Assembly: GCA_012931725.1 (NCBI GenBank) | Contig: CM022944.1 | Location: 11,499,448 to 11,563,447 of the forward strand | DNA length: 64,000 nucleotides | DNA from: Litsea cubeba | Lineage: Eukaryota > Streptophyta > Magnoliopsida > Laurales > Lauraceae | Reading direction: 5' to 3' | Part shown: positions 25,080-37,500 of the stretch, in pieces | How positions within the stretch are numbered: position 1 is the stretch's first letter | How the letters are laid out: each line of letters begins with the position of its first letter | Made by a program: the position numbers and the translations under genes | Notes under the pieces: generated by a model | The model's database searches: none | What the model was told of the DNA's origin: nothing | The model's input: the letters and a program-made list of their open reading frames with translations, nothing else

Positions 25080-26130
25080 CGAGGGAGGTTTGGGTTTTGG
25101 GTGTATCTCCGTTATAATCATTCCAAAATAAGATTTGCAAATATAATTTATATCTAGCTACTATCTCTACTCGTGAGAGTAAAGATGTTAACCGAGTGTC
25201 GTATCCACTGCGACAAAGGGCTAAGTCGTGTTGGTTCCCAAATTCCTAAATTAATCATATTAGAAAATGAAGTGTTGATTTGATGGATTCGATTTCTAAA
25301 TTAGTAAATTAAAAAACAAGATTTAATCCAATTAAAGAAAGGTCTTAAGGTCAAACCGTCACAAAGTCAACAAATAAGGGATGTGGGTTTAGATCGGAGC
25401 ATAACCTATCTCTATGGCATATATTATCTTAAATCTAACAATACATTCATTCAAGCATCATTATATGACCAGTATTCAAATCTACAAGATTAAAATACTA
25501 AAAATAGATATTGCATTTAATAAAGAAAATCTAATCAATGGATAATATTCATGTCATGTAATTAAAAGCGTGAAAGTAAAACCCTAGAACCTATACATCA
25601 CCAAAATACAAGATCAGGGCTTCATCACAACCCTAAGGTGGAGAGTTAGTTACTTATGGAGAGAGACAGACGAAAAATCCTTAACGAAATCCTCATTAGC
25701 GCTCTTCCCAATCCTCCAAAATCAGCCTTCAATTTTTCTCTCAAGATGTGAATGCCCTAAAAACGAGTTTGACTCCTTTTTATAACTTTTTTTCTTCAAA
25801 AACTCTTCAAAACGCGGAGGGAGACGGACTCCACCCGTGTCTGACGTTCGGACGCCAGGAGGCAATAAGTAGCTAAGGAAATTGTTCGCAGTGTCTGGCA
25901 TCCGGACGCCAGAAGGCAGAAACTTGGCCAACTTTTGAATGGGTTGGCGTATGGATGCCCGGAGACAGTACGCTCCGGTTCATCTGTGGTCTGGCCATTT
26001 TCCTCCAATTAGCTCTGAATTTCACTCCTTTTATCTGTAATACCTACAAACAAGAAATTATCACAATTTAGGTTATATAATATCATTCCAATGTGTAACA
26101 AGGTCATCATTGAGGAGTTTAAATGGTACA
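25080..26130. other. Repeat-like intergenic stretch, origin unclear
   Basis: No gene is recognised. Between about 25837 and 25970 three related GC-rich phrases occur in a row (GTGTCTGACGTTCGGACGCCAG, GTGTCTGGCATCCGGACGCCAG and a third, more diverged one near 25942). They are out of character with the AT-rich surroundings. This is possibly a fragment of a larger transposon, but no ends were found. Confidence 0.4.
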
Positions 26131-26560
26131 TTTAAGCTCTCATCACGTCCTCTTCGGCCTACTCTTTCCACTTGGTAGGTCATCAACCTGTATAGCTAAT
26201 CCTTTTCTTTTTCTTACCAACGCTGTTGTCGGCATGCATTGTACATGCCCAAACTATCTCAAATAAATTTCTCTAATTTTATTCTCTATGTTCATTTCTA
26301 ATTTTATCCTTCCTAGTTTTATCACATATCCACTTAACGTTCTCATCTCTATTATGTTTATTTTTGTGTATATATGTTGTTTTTTTATTAACTAGCATTC
26401 TATTCCATAAGTCATAGTTGCTTTAATCAATATCATATGAAACTTTTCCTTCAATCTTATTGGCATTCATTGGTCCACTTCAATCATCCCACTTTTCTCT
26501 TTTATTCCACATCTTCATCAATCTCCCCCTCCTTACTATGGAACCAAAGTAATACAATGA
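26130..26560 (-). mobile_element. RTE-type LINE remnant (C-terminal tail of reverse transcriptase)
   Basis: Minus-strand translation across several frameshifts yields LR.FGHVQ.MPT.A.VRK followed by VD.L..GKSRPKRT. This is the characteristic C-terminal end of plant RTE-clade reverse transcriptases. A better-preserved member is at 34020-34624. It is heavily decayed. Confidence 0.55.
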
Positions 26561-27059
26561 AGACAAGACATGAAACTAAATTATGTTGGGGTTCATTAGT
26601 TTAATGAGAATTTTGAACAGAACTGAAAATTTTAGGCCAACCAAATTGCAAAAAGTAAAAGGCAATTGATGAAATTGGTGGGAATGAGGTGGGAAGTGCA
26701 CTAATAGCACCTTCCGCGTGCAAACAATGTGAGTTTTTTGGGCTAAATATGGTCCTATTTACGCACTATTTTCACACCGCATTTACACATAATATTTTTC
26801 AAGTGCAAACAAACTAATATCTATAAATATTATTCATGTGTAAATGGGTACAAGCAACGACCCTTTTATTAGTTCTCTGACGTATATCCCTGGAGGATTT
26901 CACCTTATTTATACATGGTATAGAAATAGTCTATCCTTGGCGTTGGATGTCATGTGCAAATTCCTTCTGATCAATATCTTACAAACAATGACCTTTTACA
27001 TCGTATAAAATTTCATTGAGCTTTAAATTGGTAAATTCCTTCCTGATCAATATCCATTT

Positions 27060-27440
27060 TGCAACTTGAAGATTCACCATCAATAGAGGGCCTATAGAGA
27101 TGACTATGTATCTTTAAAAATCCCATCCTTCCTTTTCAATCCGATGATCCGAATGATTGTGAAGGGTACCATCCTCCAAAGAAAGAGCCCACACCCATGA
27201 AAAGGTCGTAATCTTCAAGCCTCACTGACCTCCCAAGCCTGCATTTTCTAACAAAGTGACTCAAAATATGAGAAGCCACCTATGATTGATTCTCAACTTC
27301 CTCTTTGCACAGCATACAAGCATGTTTTAATCACTGAGCTCTCCTCAAATTAATTGCTGTAGGCACCTTTCCTGCAATTGCTAACAAACACAAACAGACG
27401 AGAATTTCCCTGAAGTAGAAGGCTTCCAGATGTGAGTCAC
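27060..27440 (-). mobile_element. LINE remnant with zf-RVT-like cysteines, replacing GRXS15 exons in unit 1
   Basis: The minus strand reads AIAGKVPTAINLRRAQ, then ACMLCKEEVENQS and a SH.L.HF-like stretch, with stops. This is the zinc-binding reverse transcriptase tail of plant LINEs. It begins immediately beside intron sequence homologous to the GRXS15 intron bordering exon 5 in unit 2 (around 41510). It therefore occupies the place where exons 5 and 6 should be. Confidence 0.55.
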
Positions 27441-27507
27441 TGTCTTCCCTGCAAATAAAAACATTAGAACAAACCAACAACTACATTTTACAATAAATAA
27501 AATAAGT

Positions 27508-27605
27508 TCATCCCTGGATGTAGCTCCAGCTGTTAGGGACATTATTGTGAGTTCAAGTCCTCCATGTAGCAAAATAATAATAACAATAATAATGGTGATA
27601 GTAAT
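27508..27605 (+). mobile_element. tRNA-derived SINE fragment
   Basis: A box TAGCTCCAGCTGTTAGGG (27521-27538) and B box GAGTTCAAGTCC (27549-27560) are followed by an AAT-rich tail (from 27569). The order and tail identify a SINE rather than a tRNA gene; no cloverleaf with anticodon arm is present. Confidence 0.6.
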
Positions 27606-28798
27606 AACAAATAAAACAAGTTTAGGCATATAGCACATTGATTTCAGCAATAGATTTTTTTGTTCTTTTTTTAATGAAAACTTCATTAAAACAGCAAATA
27701 GATTAGAAACCCATGTAACATATTTTTCTTGAAAGCTTTTTCACTAATAAGTAGATTTGACAAAAGGTTTAACATAAAAAAAAAAACACAAGATAACATG
27801 GTTTAAAAGAGGCTAAGGCCTTTTTTTAACATTAAAGAGCTGACCGAAAGGAGAGGTTGCATGCCACATGTGATTTGTGTATCTAGGGGATGAAGATGGC
27901 AGTGTTTTAAAGAGGCTAGGATCTCCATGTAGCTGCAATGAGTGGCTTGTATTGATGGGTGTTTTTTTTTTTCTGTGGCTCTTGGCCAATGAAGGCTGCC
28001 TTCATTCTCACTTTCTTTGATTCTTTTGATCTTTTCATTAAAATTCAAGTGACCTCCCAAAAAAGGTCATGGATATTTTTAAAAATATGTATATAAATAA
28101 AGGTTGAGTTATGAGGTCTTTTTTCATGGTAATTTGATAATTTTGCTGAGGAACAGCACAAGAAATAGTTAAGTTTAGAAAGTCTTTTGAGACCTAAAGA
28201 GACTAGCCCTCCATGCAATGAAACACAAGTAGCTGTTTCGATTACTATACACCTAAAAGGCCAATGATCAGATGGATACATAGTTCCATGCCAAGTGGGG
28301 GCCATCAGATCAACAGTGTGGATCATCAAATCATATCCTCCCATGAAATGAATGCTCTGATAAAGTCCATCTTTGGTGTTCCATTGTCCTTATTGTATTC
28401 ACTTTATGTTATGGTAGTAATAAGTTAAAAACCCACATTAAGAGGCTGTTTGAAATCATTTCTTAACCCAGTAGACATTATTATTATACATGAACATAGT
28501 TTTAGGTGTTCGGAAGCATTTTTTTTAATGGATAGGAAAGCTGAAAGCATTGCATTGGAGATTGCCGTTCGAGTCCTTAGCAAATACCAGGTGATCAAGC
28601 CCATGGAGAAGTCCTTTTATCCTACAAAATTGTTGCATTAAGCATCGTCTAGTTAAGACATGATCCCAGTTTTCTATAGTACAATTTTTGTGGATGACAC
28701 AAGACACTCAAAATTAGAAGCATTAACATAGTGATCATTGTTTAAGTCATATAATAAAGAAAGAGTATCATTAATACACAATAATGCTCAAAAGCCAC

Positions 28799-28873
28799 CT
28801 GAAGGTTTTTACACTGTTTTTCAGATCAGTGTCTTCCAAAATGTTTCTACCACTGATAGGAAGTTAGGAACGC
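28799..28873 (-). pseudogene. GRXS15 exon 4 pseudo-exon (unit 1)
   Basis: This is the paralogue of functional GRXS15 exon 4 (42639-42705). The splice acceptor (GCATGCAG) and a donor (AG/GTGGC) are still visible, but the exon is 75 nt rather than 67. An 8-nt insertion (around TAACTTC) near its start breaks the frame. Substitutions change several residues. Exons 5 and 6 are missing from the expected place. Exons 1-3 were never in the duplicated unit, whose right end (about 30530) corresponds to intron 3. The fragment was non-functional from the start. Confidence 0.85.
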
Positions 28874-29389
28874 CTGCATGCAATATCCATATCTTAAGCA
28901 ATGCAGATTAAGAAAAAGAAGATAACCACGTGATATACATTTCACCAATTCATATCCATACATTATCAAGTTTACCAATTGAAATCTGAACCATGCACTC
29001 TACGAAGATTAAAAAGAATGAACAACTTCAAGAATTCAAGGAAAGTTCTATACATGGATAATTCATATAATATAATGCTTTATTATCAATACATGCTACA
29101 AGAATTCAAGAAACAACAACTCCCTCATAAATGGAAGCACCAAAAGATTCTTTTTCCTTTTTTTTTTTTTTTGAGTTCTTCTAGTACGATGGGTTTATTA
29201 GGCACGGCGTCCCTAATTTTGTCGGGTATGCTTTATAAAATTATGTGGAGAAATAACAAATACTTTCTTAGATTTATAAAGTGTTCTAGTATGGAACAAT
29301 TATGCAATTAATCAATGTTTTGCGTACATGGTGGGTGGGTATGTTATGTTTTGGAAAAATAAACATCAATGCTTGCAACCTGTTTGCAG

Positions 29390-29950
29390 GGGCCAGAATG
29401 ATAAGAAGATCTGGAAGTTGAGTTCTTAGAAGGGGATTTCTCTTCCAAGTCCTACTTTAAGGGGTTTCATTCACATCTTCAGAGGAGGTTCAGCATGTTA
29501 CCTTGCTAGGAATCGCCCTCTCTAAAGTAAGTAACGTTGAACTGTAAAAAAAAAAAAAAAAAACGACTTGACACATGTCACAAGTTGAGTCTTCTTTGCA
29601 CTGTTTTCATTTGCTGGGGAAATAATGATAAGAGGATCTGGAAGTTGAGTTCTGACTTTCTCTTCCAAGTACTAGTTTAACGGCTTCATGCCCATTTTCT
29701 ACGGAGGTTCCAACATGCTAGATAGCTTGGAATCGTCTTGCTCAAAGAATTGATGCTTATGTTAAGAGTCTGGGCGAAGATCTTGATGAAGGTGAACTTG
29801 GCATGCAGAGGAATGGTGCAGTCTAATTCATTAGTTCTTTTTCCTTATGTAAGGAACCTATGAATCCATTATCAACTTGTTCGTGCATTTTTTATTGACT
29901 AGAATGATGTGGCATGTTGAAAAAATCATTGTTCTGTTAATGTTGACTAC
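29390..29950 (+). mobile_element. LINE remnant in the GRXS15 intron-3 region of unit 1
   Basis: NDKKIWKLSS, then (after a frameshift) DFSSKSYFKGF, and further on CKEPYESIINLFVHF..TRMMWH are recognisable. They correspond to the pre-zinc and zinc-binding parts of plant LINE reverse transcriptases. The first phrase is repeated about 230 bp later (near 29625). The same arrangement exists at 43140-43640, so the insertion is older than the segmental duplication. Confidence 0.55.
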
Positions 29951-31519
29951 TGACAAATTCATTTCAAGATACGAGGTGAAAAGGGGGATCAGTCCCCTTT
30001 AAGAAAAGCGGGGAGTTGATGTGGAAATAAAGGACTCTCAAGTCTTCAAACTAGAACACTCAGTGGAGGAGGCGAACAAATTATCGAAGGTGAGGTTACA
30101 TTTAGTAACTACAGAAGGGCAATGGTCAGTGGGTGAAGATGCTATATAAGCTTGATGTGAAGAGTTCGCTGGAGTCCTGGACCACAGCACACCTTGAAGT
30201 TTAATATCCACTGGTGTGACTATGAGTCAACAACGGAAGTCACAATTGGTGGGGTCTTGAATGATTAAATCAGTCTTAAAAGTTTTAATTGGGCCAATAG
30301 ACGATGATTAATCGAACGTAGTGGGTTAGGTTATAAGGAGTGAAAATCCTAGTTTTAACACCTACCAACTTTGGCAAACAAAACAAGAGTTTCATTGATT
30401 TCATTCAGGTGATTTTTCAGAACAATATATACACATAAATATATAAGGTGATGATGTGCCAGATTCTTTAGACTATTCATGATGAGATAAACAAAAGATT
30501 TGCGCATTATTTTTCCATATAAATATAGTATATTCATGAATACTAACTTGAATATACAAATACAATAATATAGTGTATGTATGAATACTGACTTGCACAC
30601 CATCATTGTGTTAAATCATTCCTTATATCTTTTTAAGCTATTCTAGTAGCATGCACATTTTGTTGCGTGTATGAGTTATGAATGCATATTACGCGCTCCC
30701 TTTATGTGGAAAAGACATTATAGGTTTGAGTGTCCACAACAGCCTATGCCTTGGGTCTCCCTATTACAAGAGAAGAACCAATGAGGTTGAACAAATATGT
30801 ATTTCTATATGGAGTATATATTGAACTCAAAGTACAAGCATGTTAAAAGAAAAGGAGAGGATACAATCTTTTGGAGTATGAATTTCATAGAAAGCCTATA
30901 CTATAGAGAACAAATACTAAATGTCCTTTTTATTGACAGAGCAAAAACTAATATGCTAAGTGACTGAGCAGATGATGATACATTAAAAGTCTAAATACCC
31001 CAGGAAATTGAAACTTCAAAACCCATAGAATGCAAGGACATCAAAGAAAATGCAAGAACACATAAGCACATGATTGATGCAGGGCTAGTGCACACGAAGT
31101 TGATAGGATCAATGCTTTTGTTCTGAGAAAAGTAAAGGAAACTATTGTAGCTTGTACTTGTACATGTACATTTAACCACCAGGCCAATATAAGGAGATAG
31201 AGGCAACTGGTGATTGCTACTCTTCTTCATTGCCACTGCATGTTTTACATTTTTCAACAAAATAACAATAAAAAATGCAATTAAAATAGAAAGGATAAAT
31301 CTCTTTAAGTTATGGTGTTGAAAAAGGCCTACCTCATGTTGGAACATGCTCACTTTTCACTTTTTTTAGGTTTTCCATAAGGAGTGAGGGGAGGGAAAGA
31401 GGGCACAGACTGCAATATAAACTTATGTCCACCCCTCAAACCAGGTGAACTCGGTCCCATCAAATCGTGGAAGAAATTGCGTGGGGGAGAAACATGTTTT
31501 TGATTCAGAGAACTTGTCT

Positions 31520-34500
31520 TCACCGCCTGTATGGGGAGTGAGTCTCTTTCAGAATGTGAGGAGTTTCATCTTCTGGAATGTCGAACAACTTGCTATCAGA
31601 ATCAGAATCCATAATAAACTTGCTCCCACTAAAGTGCACATTAGGGGTTACAGGAGAACTACGCCAACGAGGGGAACCAAGTGACGAACTCTCACTTGCT
31701 TGACATAGTTCAGATCTCAAAGCTTTCGAACTATATATCGGATCGGATGCTATTGCAGCAGAAGCACTTGATAAAAGATGATAATATGGGGTAAGATCAT
31801 GAAGCGCTAAGCTGGCATTTCCTCTTACTTTCATGATGTCATAATTCCCATCTGAAGTCTGAGGTGATTGTGGGAGTATCCCATAATGTGATACAACAGA
31901 AATTTCAGATCCAGGTGTTGATGGGAGATGTCTTCTTGTAGGATGTCGAGATTTAGGTACATCCCTTCCATGACTGAGTACAAGACAAGCACCAAGAAAT
32001 GAAATGACATACCAATACAAATGTGCAGATTTTATAAGAAGTGGTGTCATGATCAGTAAGAACCATACTTTGAAAACTGGAATATTGGTGTTCGGGGCGA
32101 GTCATCTGAATGGCGTTGCTCTGGCTGTAATATATCAATCCCCATCTTTCCGTCATATGAATCCTCCCTTATTTCATCTCCAGACTTCATGTGCTCCGTT
32201 TCTGGGACTTGCAATGTATTATGAAAGGACAAGTTTTATGATGATAAAGATTGAAAATATTCTCCTGTGCACACTGATCTGTGGTCCAATGGGTCCAGAA
32301 TGCCCCAAGGTGGTACCTACCTCATGAATTTCACCATCCCACCTGTGATGACTGACACGGATCCTATGGACTGTAGAGTGCAGGAGAACATTTTGCCATA
32401 AAGATATAACAGGAAAATCGGGCCATAAATCATTTGGGAAAGAAACCTGTTAGAGTGTATCTAACTTTTACATGGATTATACAAAGGTTTTGTTAATAAC
32501 ACAGTAGATTTCATTGTGTAGAAATGCTTCCATACTTCAAAAGCAGGTCATCGCTCAAATTAATGGAAAGAAGAAAGGAGGGAGATTCTAGATTGGACCG
32601 AAAGCTTTCAAAGGGTACTGTCATATTAATGGTTGATTCTTACATGCAACATGCTAGGTGTACACAACAAATTAACTGGCACAACCTCTTGAAAGCTGAA
32701 TAACAGTGTCATGCCACCAACAGGTGATGAGGGCAAGTGGGCATAAGCAAATGCAGTAGTCAAAAGAGTGAAACTACTGTGATGCCCAAAAGTCTCAACT
32801 CTCAAAGACCAAAGCCATCATCTTGTCTTCTTTTCTTGTCCACTGGTGTATATCTTCTGTATTTACCATCTATAGGTAGATCATATATATGAATATAATC
32901 TTCAAACTATAGATTTATGAAGGCATATCACTGATCTATGGTGAGGTCCACTTGATCACAGATCTGGGTGACCATACCACGGTCCCCACATGGATTGTTG
33001 GCCTGTTGTGTGTCAAGTAGGTTGACAGCCAGCAAAAAACTTTCATCACAACCTCAACATGAATTCAGAGAAGAATGGAGAAATATAATTCATGTAGCCG
33101 AGCTCAATAGTTGGGACAAGGCTTTGATGATGATGATGAACTTATTTAAAAAATTGCCAACCAAGGATTCCCAATGTTGTGTGTCAAACATGTATATATT
33201 TTATCTTTTCTGGATGAACCCAAAAAGCTCACTGAGACAAAATGCTAGGCTTCCTATTTCTTGAAAAAAAAATATATATTACAATTTTTGGTAAAAGATG
33301 GCAGAAAAACAATGAAGAATGGTCCTTGTTTTTGTGATCCAACCAAACAGTCTCTCTCCGCCGTTGGTCTAAATATTGAATTCGCATTACATATTGTTCC
33401 AGGGATAATATTGAATCGAATTATGAATTATATGACGAATCAAAGGTTTCTTTTAATTTTTGTAAAATAATAAAAAAATTAAGAAAACAATAGTCGATAG
33501 CTATTCATAATCCATCTTTTTTTTTCCATTTATATAGCAGTATCAATATTCAATACTCAATAGTCCCAAATAAAACTATGATCATGTGAAGAACATCAAT
33601 GACATGTATCAATATATTGTATATATAAATAGAATGGTTGAGCATGTTTAAGACATCAATGTTATCAAGAAAATAAACTACTTTTTCTGTTCCTTTCAAA
33701 TTCAAATAAATAAAATCCAAATCATAAATGGTACACGATTCAGATGTTTTTCCTGAAGTTAAAGAAGTGATTTATAGTCGCATGTCTATTCCTTGCTTCT
33801 TTCTAAAACCCTTTAACTCACATATTCTATTTTTGTTTTTTTGGAAAATTTAATGTTTCACATATTCTTCTTTGAGGATTTCCCTTTGCGCCAACATGAT
33901 ATTATAGAATGTTGATGGGGATTATAATTTGAATATAACCTCTTCTTTGAGTTTCCTTCTCCCTTTAACTCCCTTTATTCCATTCCCAAACCAAACCAAA
34001 CCAAACCAACCAAGCCTTTTCCCACTAGGTGGGGTCGGCTATATGGATTTGACGACGCCAATCAAATCTGTTTAGGGTCATGTCCTCCGTTAGATCCATG
34101 TAGGCAAGGTCATGTTTAATAGTTTCTTTTCAACTTCTCTTGGGTCTCCCTCTCCCTCTCCTACTCCTGGCAATCTCCATGCTTTCACACCTTTTAATAG
34201 GTGCCTCCGTTGGACGCCTTCTAACATGGCCGAACCATCTCAGTCGATTTTCTCTCATTTTATCTCCAATCGGTGCTATTCCTACTTTGCCCCTAATCTC
34301 CTCATTCCTAATCCTATCTCTCCTTGTGATCCCACACATCCATCTTAGCATTCTCATCTCCGCAACTTCCATCTTCTTGACATGATTATGCTTTACTGCC
34401 CAACACTCTGATCCATATAACGCTGGTCATACCGCCACCTTATAATACTTTCCTTTAACCTTGAGGGGGACTTTCCGATCACACAAGATCCCCGAAGCAC

Positions 34501-37500
34501 TCCTCCATTTGGTCCACCCGGCCTGAATCCTATGACTTACATCAGAATCAATCCCTCCATCTTGTTGCACCATAGATCCAAGGTACCTAAAGTTTTCTTT
34601 CTCTACAATCTTTTGTGTGCCCAAACTTACTTCTATGTTACCAGGTGTCCTACTTTCTATGTTACCAATGTCATGATATTTCTTTCCATTTGAGAGATTA
34701 CATTCGTAGGAGTTTATAAGTGATGATTAGATTACAACCCTTTAGTCAACTTTGTTTGATGGGATGATGATGATGAGGAGTGACCCATAACCAGAAATTC
34801 AGCTGTCATATTGAAAAATGGCATGTTCAAGTTCAAAATGATTTTACAATGGTAGTTTCCATTTATTTGTTTAGAAAGATTTAAAGGGTTCTTTGTTTAC
34901 TGTCTTTTAGATCATCCAAATATCTCAACATGAAGAAGCTCGTTCATTTGATTTGGTAAAGTATCAATGAGGAAACTAAAATTTTTTCAGATTGATGTTA
35001 TTCTAGTAATTTATGTTTATTGCCCCCTTATTCTAGTAATCCATGATCCATTTATCAATCAAATAGACTAGTAACAGTATTTACCTTATTGTCATATCCA
35101 TAGTAAAAGGTATGTAATTCATTTTTTATTGAAAAAAAAAAAAGGAACCTTACCCTCTTTCTTGCCGAAAACATTTTTACATCCATGACATCGGCATCCA
35201 CCGGAGCATCCAACACCAGCCTTCATGAGAGGAAATACAACAACATCCGACCTTAGTAAGTTATAAAGCATGTGAAAGTAAAAGCATGGAAATAAATTTT
35301 GCAAGTGATCAAACTTTGAACCTGATAACATTCACAGTATTTTTGTAGGCACCTAGACTTCTTGCAATTGCATCCCCTTATATGTCTTGCTGAGGCAGGT
35401 GTTTTCTGGTTACTGTCTTCCTACAAAATACTAAAATTTCTGTTAGTGAAGATAAAAGAACAGTGAAGTTGACCTCGTCAAAGGTCCTTACCCCACTATT
35501 TTGAGGAGATTCTCGCCCACATTGCACTATCTTTGGAGCAAATGCAAGAGAGTTACGGCACTCTATCTGTTGCCGCATACTAAGAACCATATCTTCATAA
35601 TCAGGTCTATTATAGCAATTTTGGCATGTACAAGGTTCAGCACAATACTCCCCAGCATTAAAGCACTCGCAATAGCTGCATAAAAGAAAGAAAAGAAAAA
35701 ATTAACACAAAACAAGATTAAGTGCAAGGCTAATATCATTTTGAAAAAAAAGTCCAATAGCACTTACAGCTTTAGGCATTTTGATTTCTTACAGCTGCAA
35801 CGTTTGCAGCCCTCATTCTCAAAGGGGTTAGGATCTCTCTTCCTGGATATCTCAAAACCTTGAAGTTCAATGGCACAAATAAAGTGAAGTAAAACATCAA
35901 ATTAAGGGAAGCAAGTGCACACTTGCCTCTTCGTTTTTGGAATCATTTGGTCAAACTCCTCTAACCTGCAAGCATCTTGTGAAGTAGGCCTTTGGTACTC
36001 ATATTGAACTAACCAACGTTCTGAATCTTCCAACACATGACTTCTACTGCCAGACAATACATTTTCCCTTGACGAATTGACATAATCCTCTACTGCTAAT
36101 TGAGTGTTTGATTCACAGTTGGCAGAAGCAGCAATTCCATTGTTGTTTAGGTGTAAGCCATATGGCTGACAGACATCTGAACCTGTTGCAAGTATCCTGC
36201 CATTGTCCTCATACTCAGAAGACAAATTTGCAGCAAATGAGTTCACACACTGGGTCCTGAAATAAAATAACTACTTTGAAGGCAACAACAACTACTGAAG
36301 ATAGATCTGATGAAGGCATGGACATAAACTATGAAATTCGTGTAAACCAAGCATTACCTTTTGAGGAAGCTTGTTCCTCGCCGGGGATTAATGTGGGGAG
36401 ACGTAAACACTGTTGGTGGTGGAGGGATATTAGTTGCTGACAATGGTTGCCGAACATCTGTTTGGTTCATCGATATAGGAGATAAGGTGTTAAGGTAATT
36501 GAACAAAGAAGAGTCCTACAAAATGAAGTAACAAGAGTAAGAAAACAAAAGTTCTTCACATACGCCCAAGTCAAAGCATCATCATCACACTATACATTTT
36601 TTTAGATATCAAAAGATAAAGAAGAAAGGAAATCATAAAAAATTAAGAGTAATTTCTTCATTTAGAAGACCAAAAGTAGCAATCAATAATCATGAACTTA
36701 GAGGGTCTAATGTACAAACAAAACAGGTAATGAGGTTCTTTCCAACCAAATAAAATATTCAGAATAGATCTAAAGACTTCCAATATCCTTGGAAGATTCA
36801 GAAACATGACATGAAATGTTTCAGATACTAGTTTGCAGAAAGTGAATCAGTATCTCACTGATTATGGATCACCATACACTACCATGAAATGCTTGTGGAA
36901 CCAATGACCTTTTTTGGCAGAGTACTTGCACTTCCGATTTGGGGATGCATCCAAATACACAATGGTCATAAAAAGAAGAGCATTCCCCTTTCCTACCATT
37001 TCAAAAAAGGAAAGGGCTTACAACAAACCCAAGGCACAAAAAACATCCCTTGAACCCTAAATAACAGAGTAAGCAATTGGAAACAACACATTAGACAACT
37101 ACAACTCCTTTGAGTTGCATCCTCTCTTTGAGAGAAATCTATCAAATGAGGAATCCCATCATCTCCTCCAACTTCTTCTCTTTCAGGGCATTGATAGGCC
37201 TCAACAACAAGTGGACACAATGGTGTGGCTTCCTTCAGTCTTAGTTTGGGACTCTTGACGTCAAGTCATTCTGTACTAGACATTCTTCTCAGGAAGGTAG
37301 TCTTAGTGATTTAGCTTATTTGTGGTGTACTGAGTCAGTCAAATACAAATATGATCCTGGGACTGAGGTCCCAAAAAATGCTCTAACTCAGCCCATAATG
37401 GAGCAGTAAGAGACTTCCATAGAGCCGCATGGAGTGGCATACTGGCATGAGACCACCAACTGCTAACTCTATTGGCACAGGACTGGTACAAACTAGCACA

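Larger units (their letters stand above)
15500..30530. repeat. Unit 1 of tandem segmental duplication (TSO1-like + partial GRXS15)
   Basis: Collinear similarity to 30725-44240 runs from downstream of the TSO1-like stop, through all CXC exons, across the promoter, and into intron sequence of GRXS15. Matching landmarks are the GTGTCCACAACAGCC blocks near 15511/30732, the LINE fragments near 23030/37200, the GRX exon-4 match at 28799/42639, and GATTCTTTAGA near 30458/44174. Unit 1 has extra insertions (SINE, hAT MITE, LINE pieces) and deletions, including the GRX exons 5 and 6. Confidence 0.85.
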
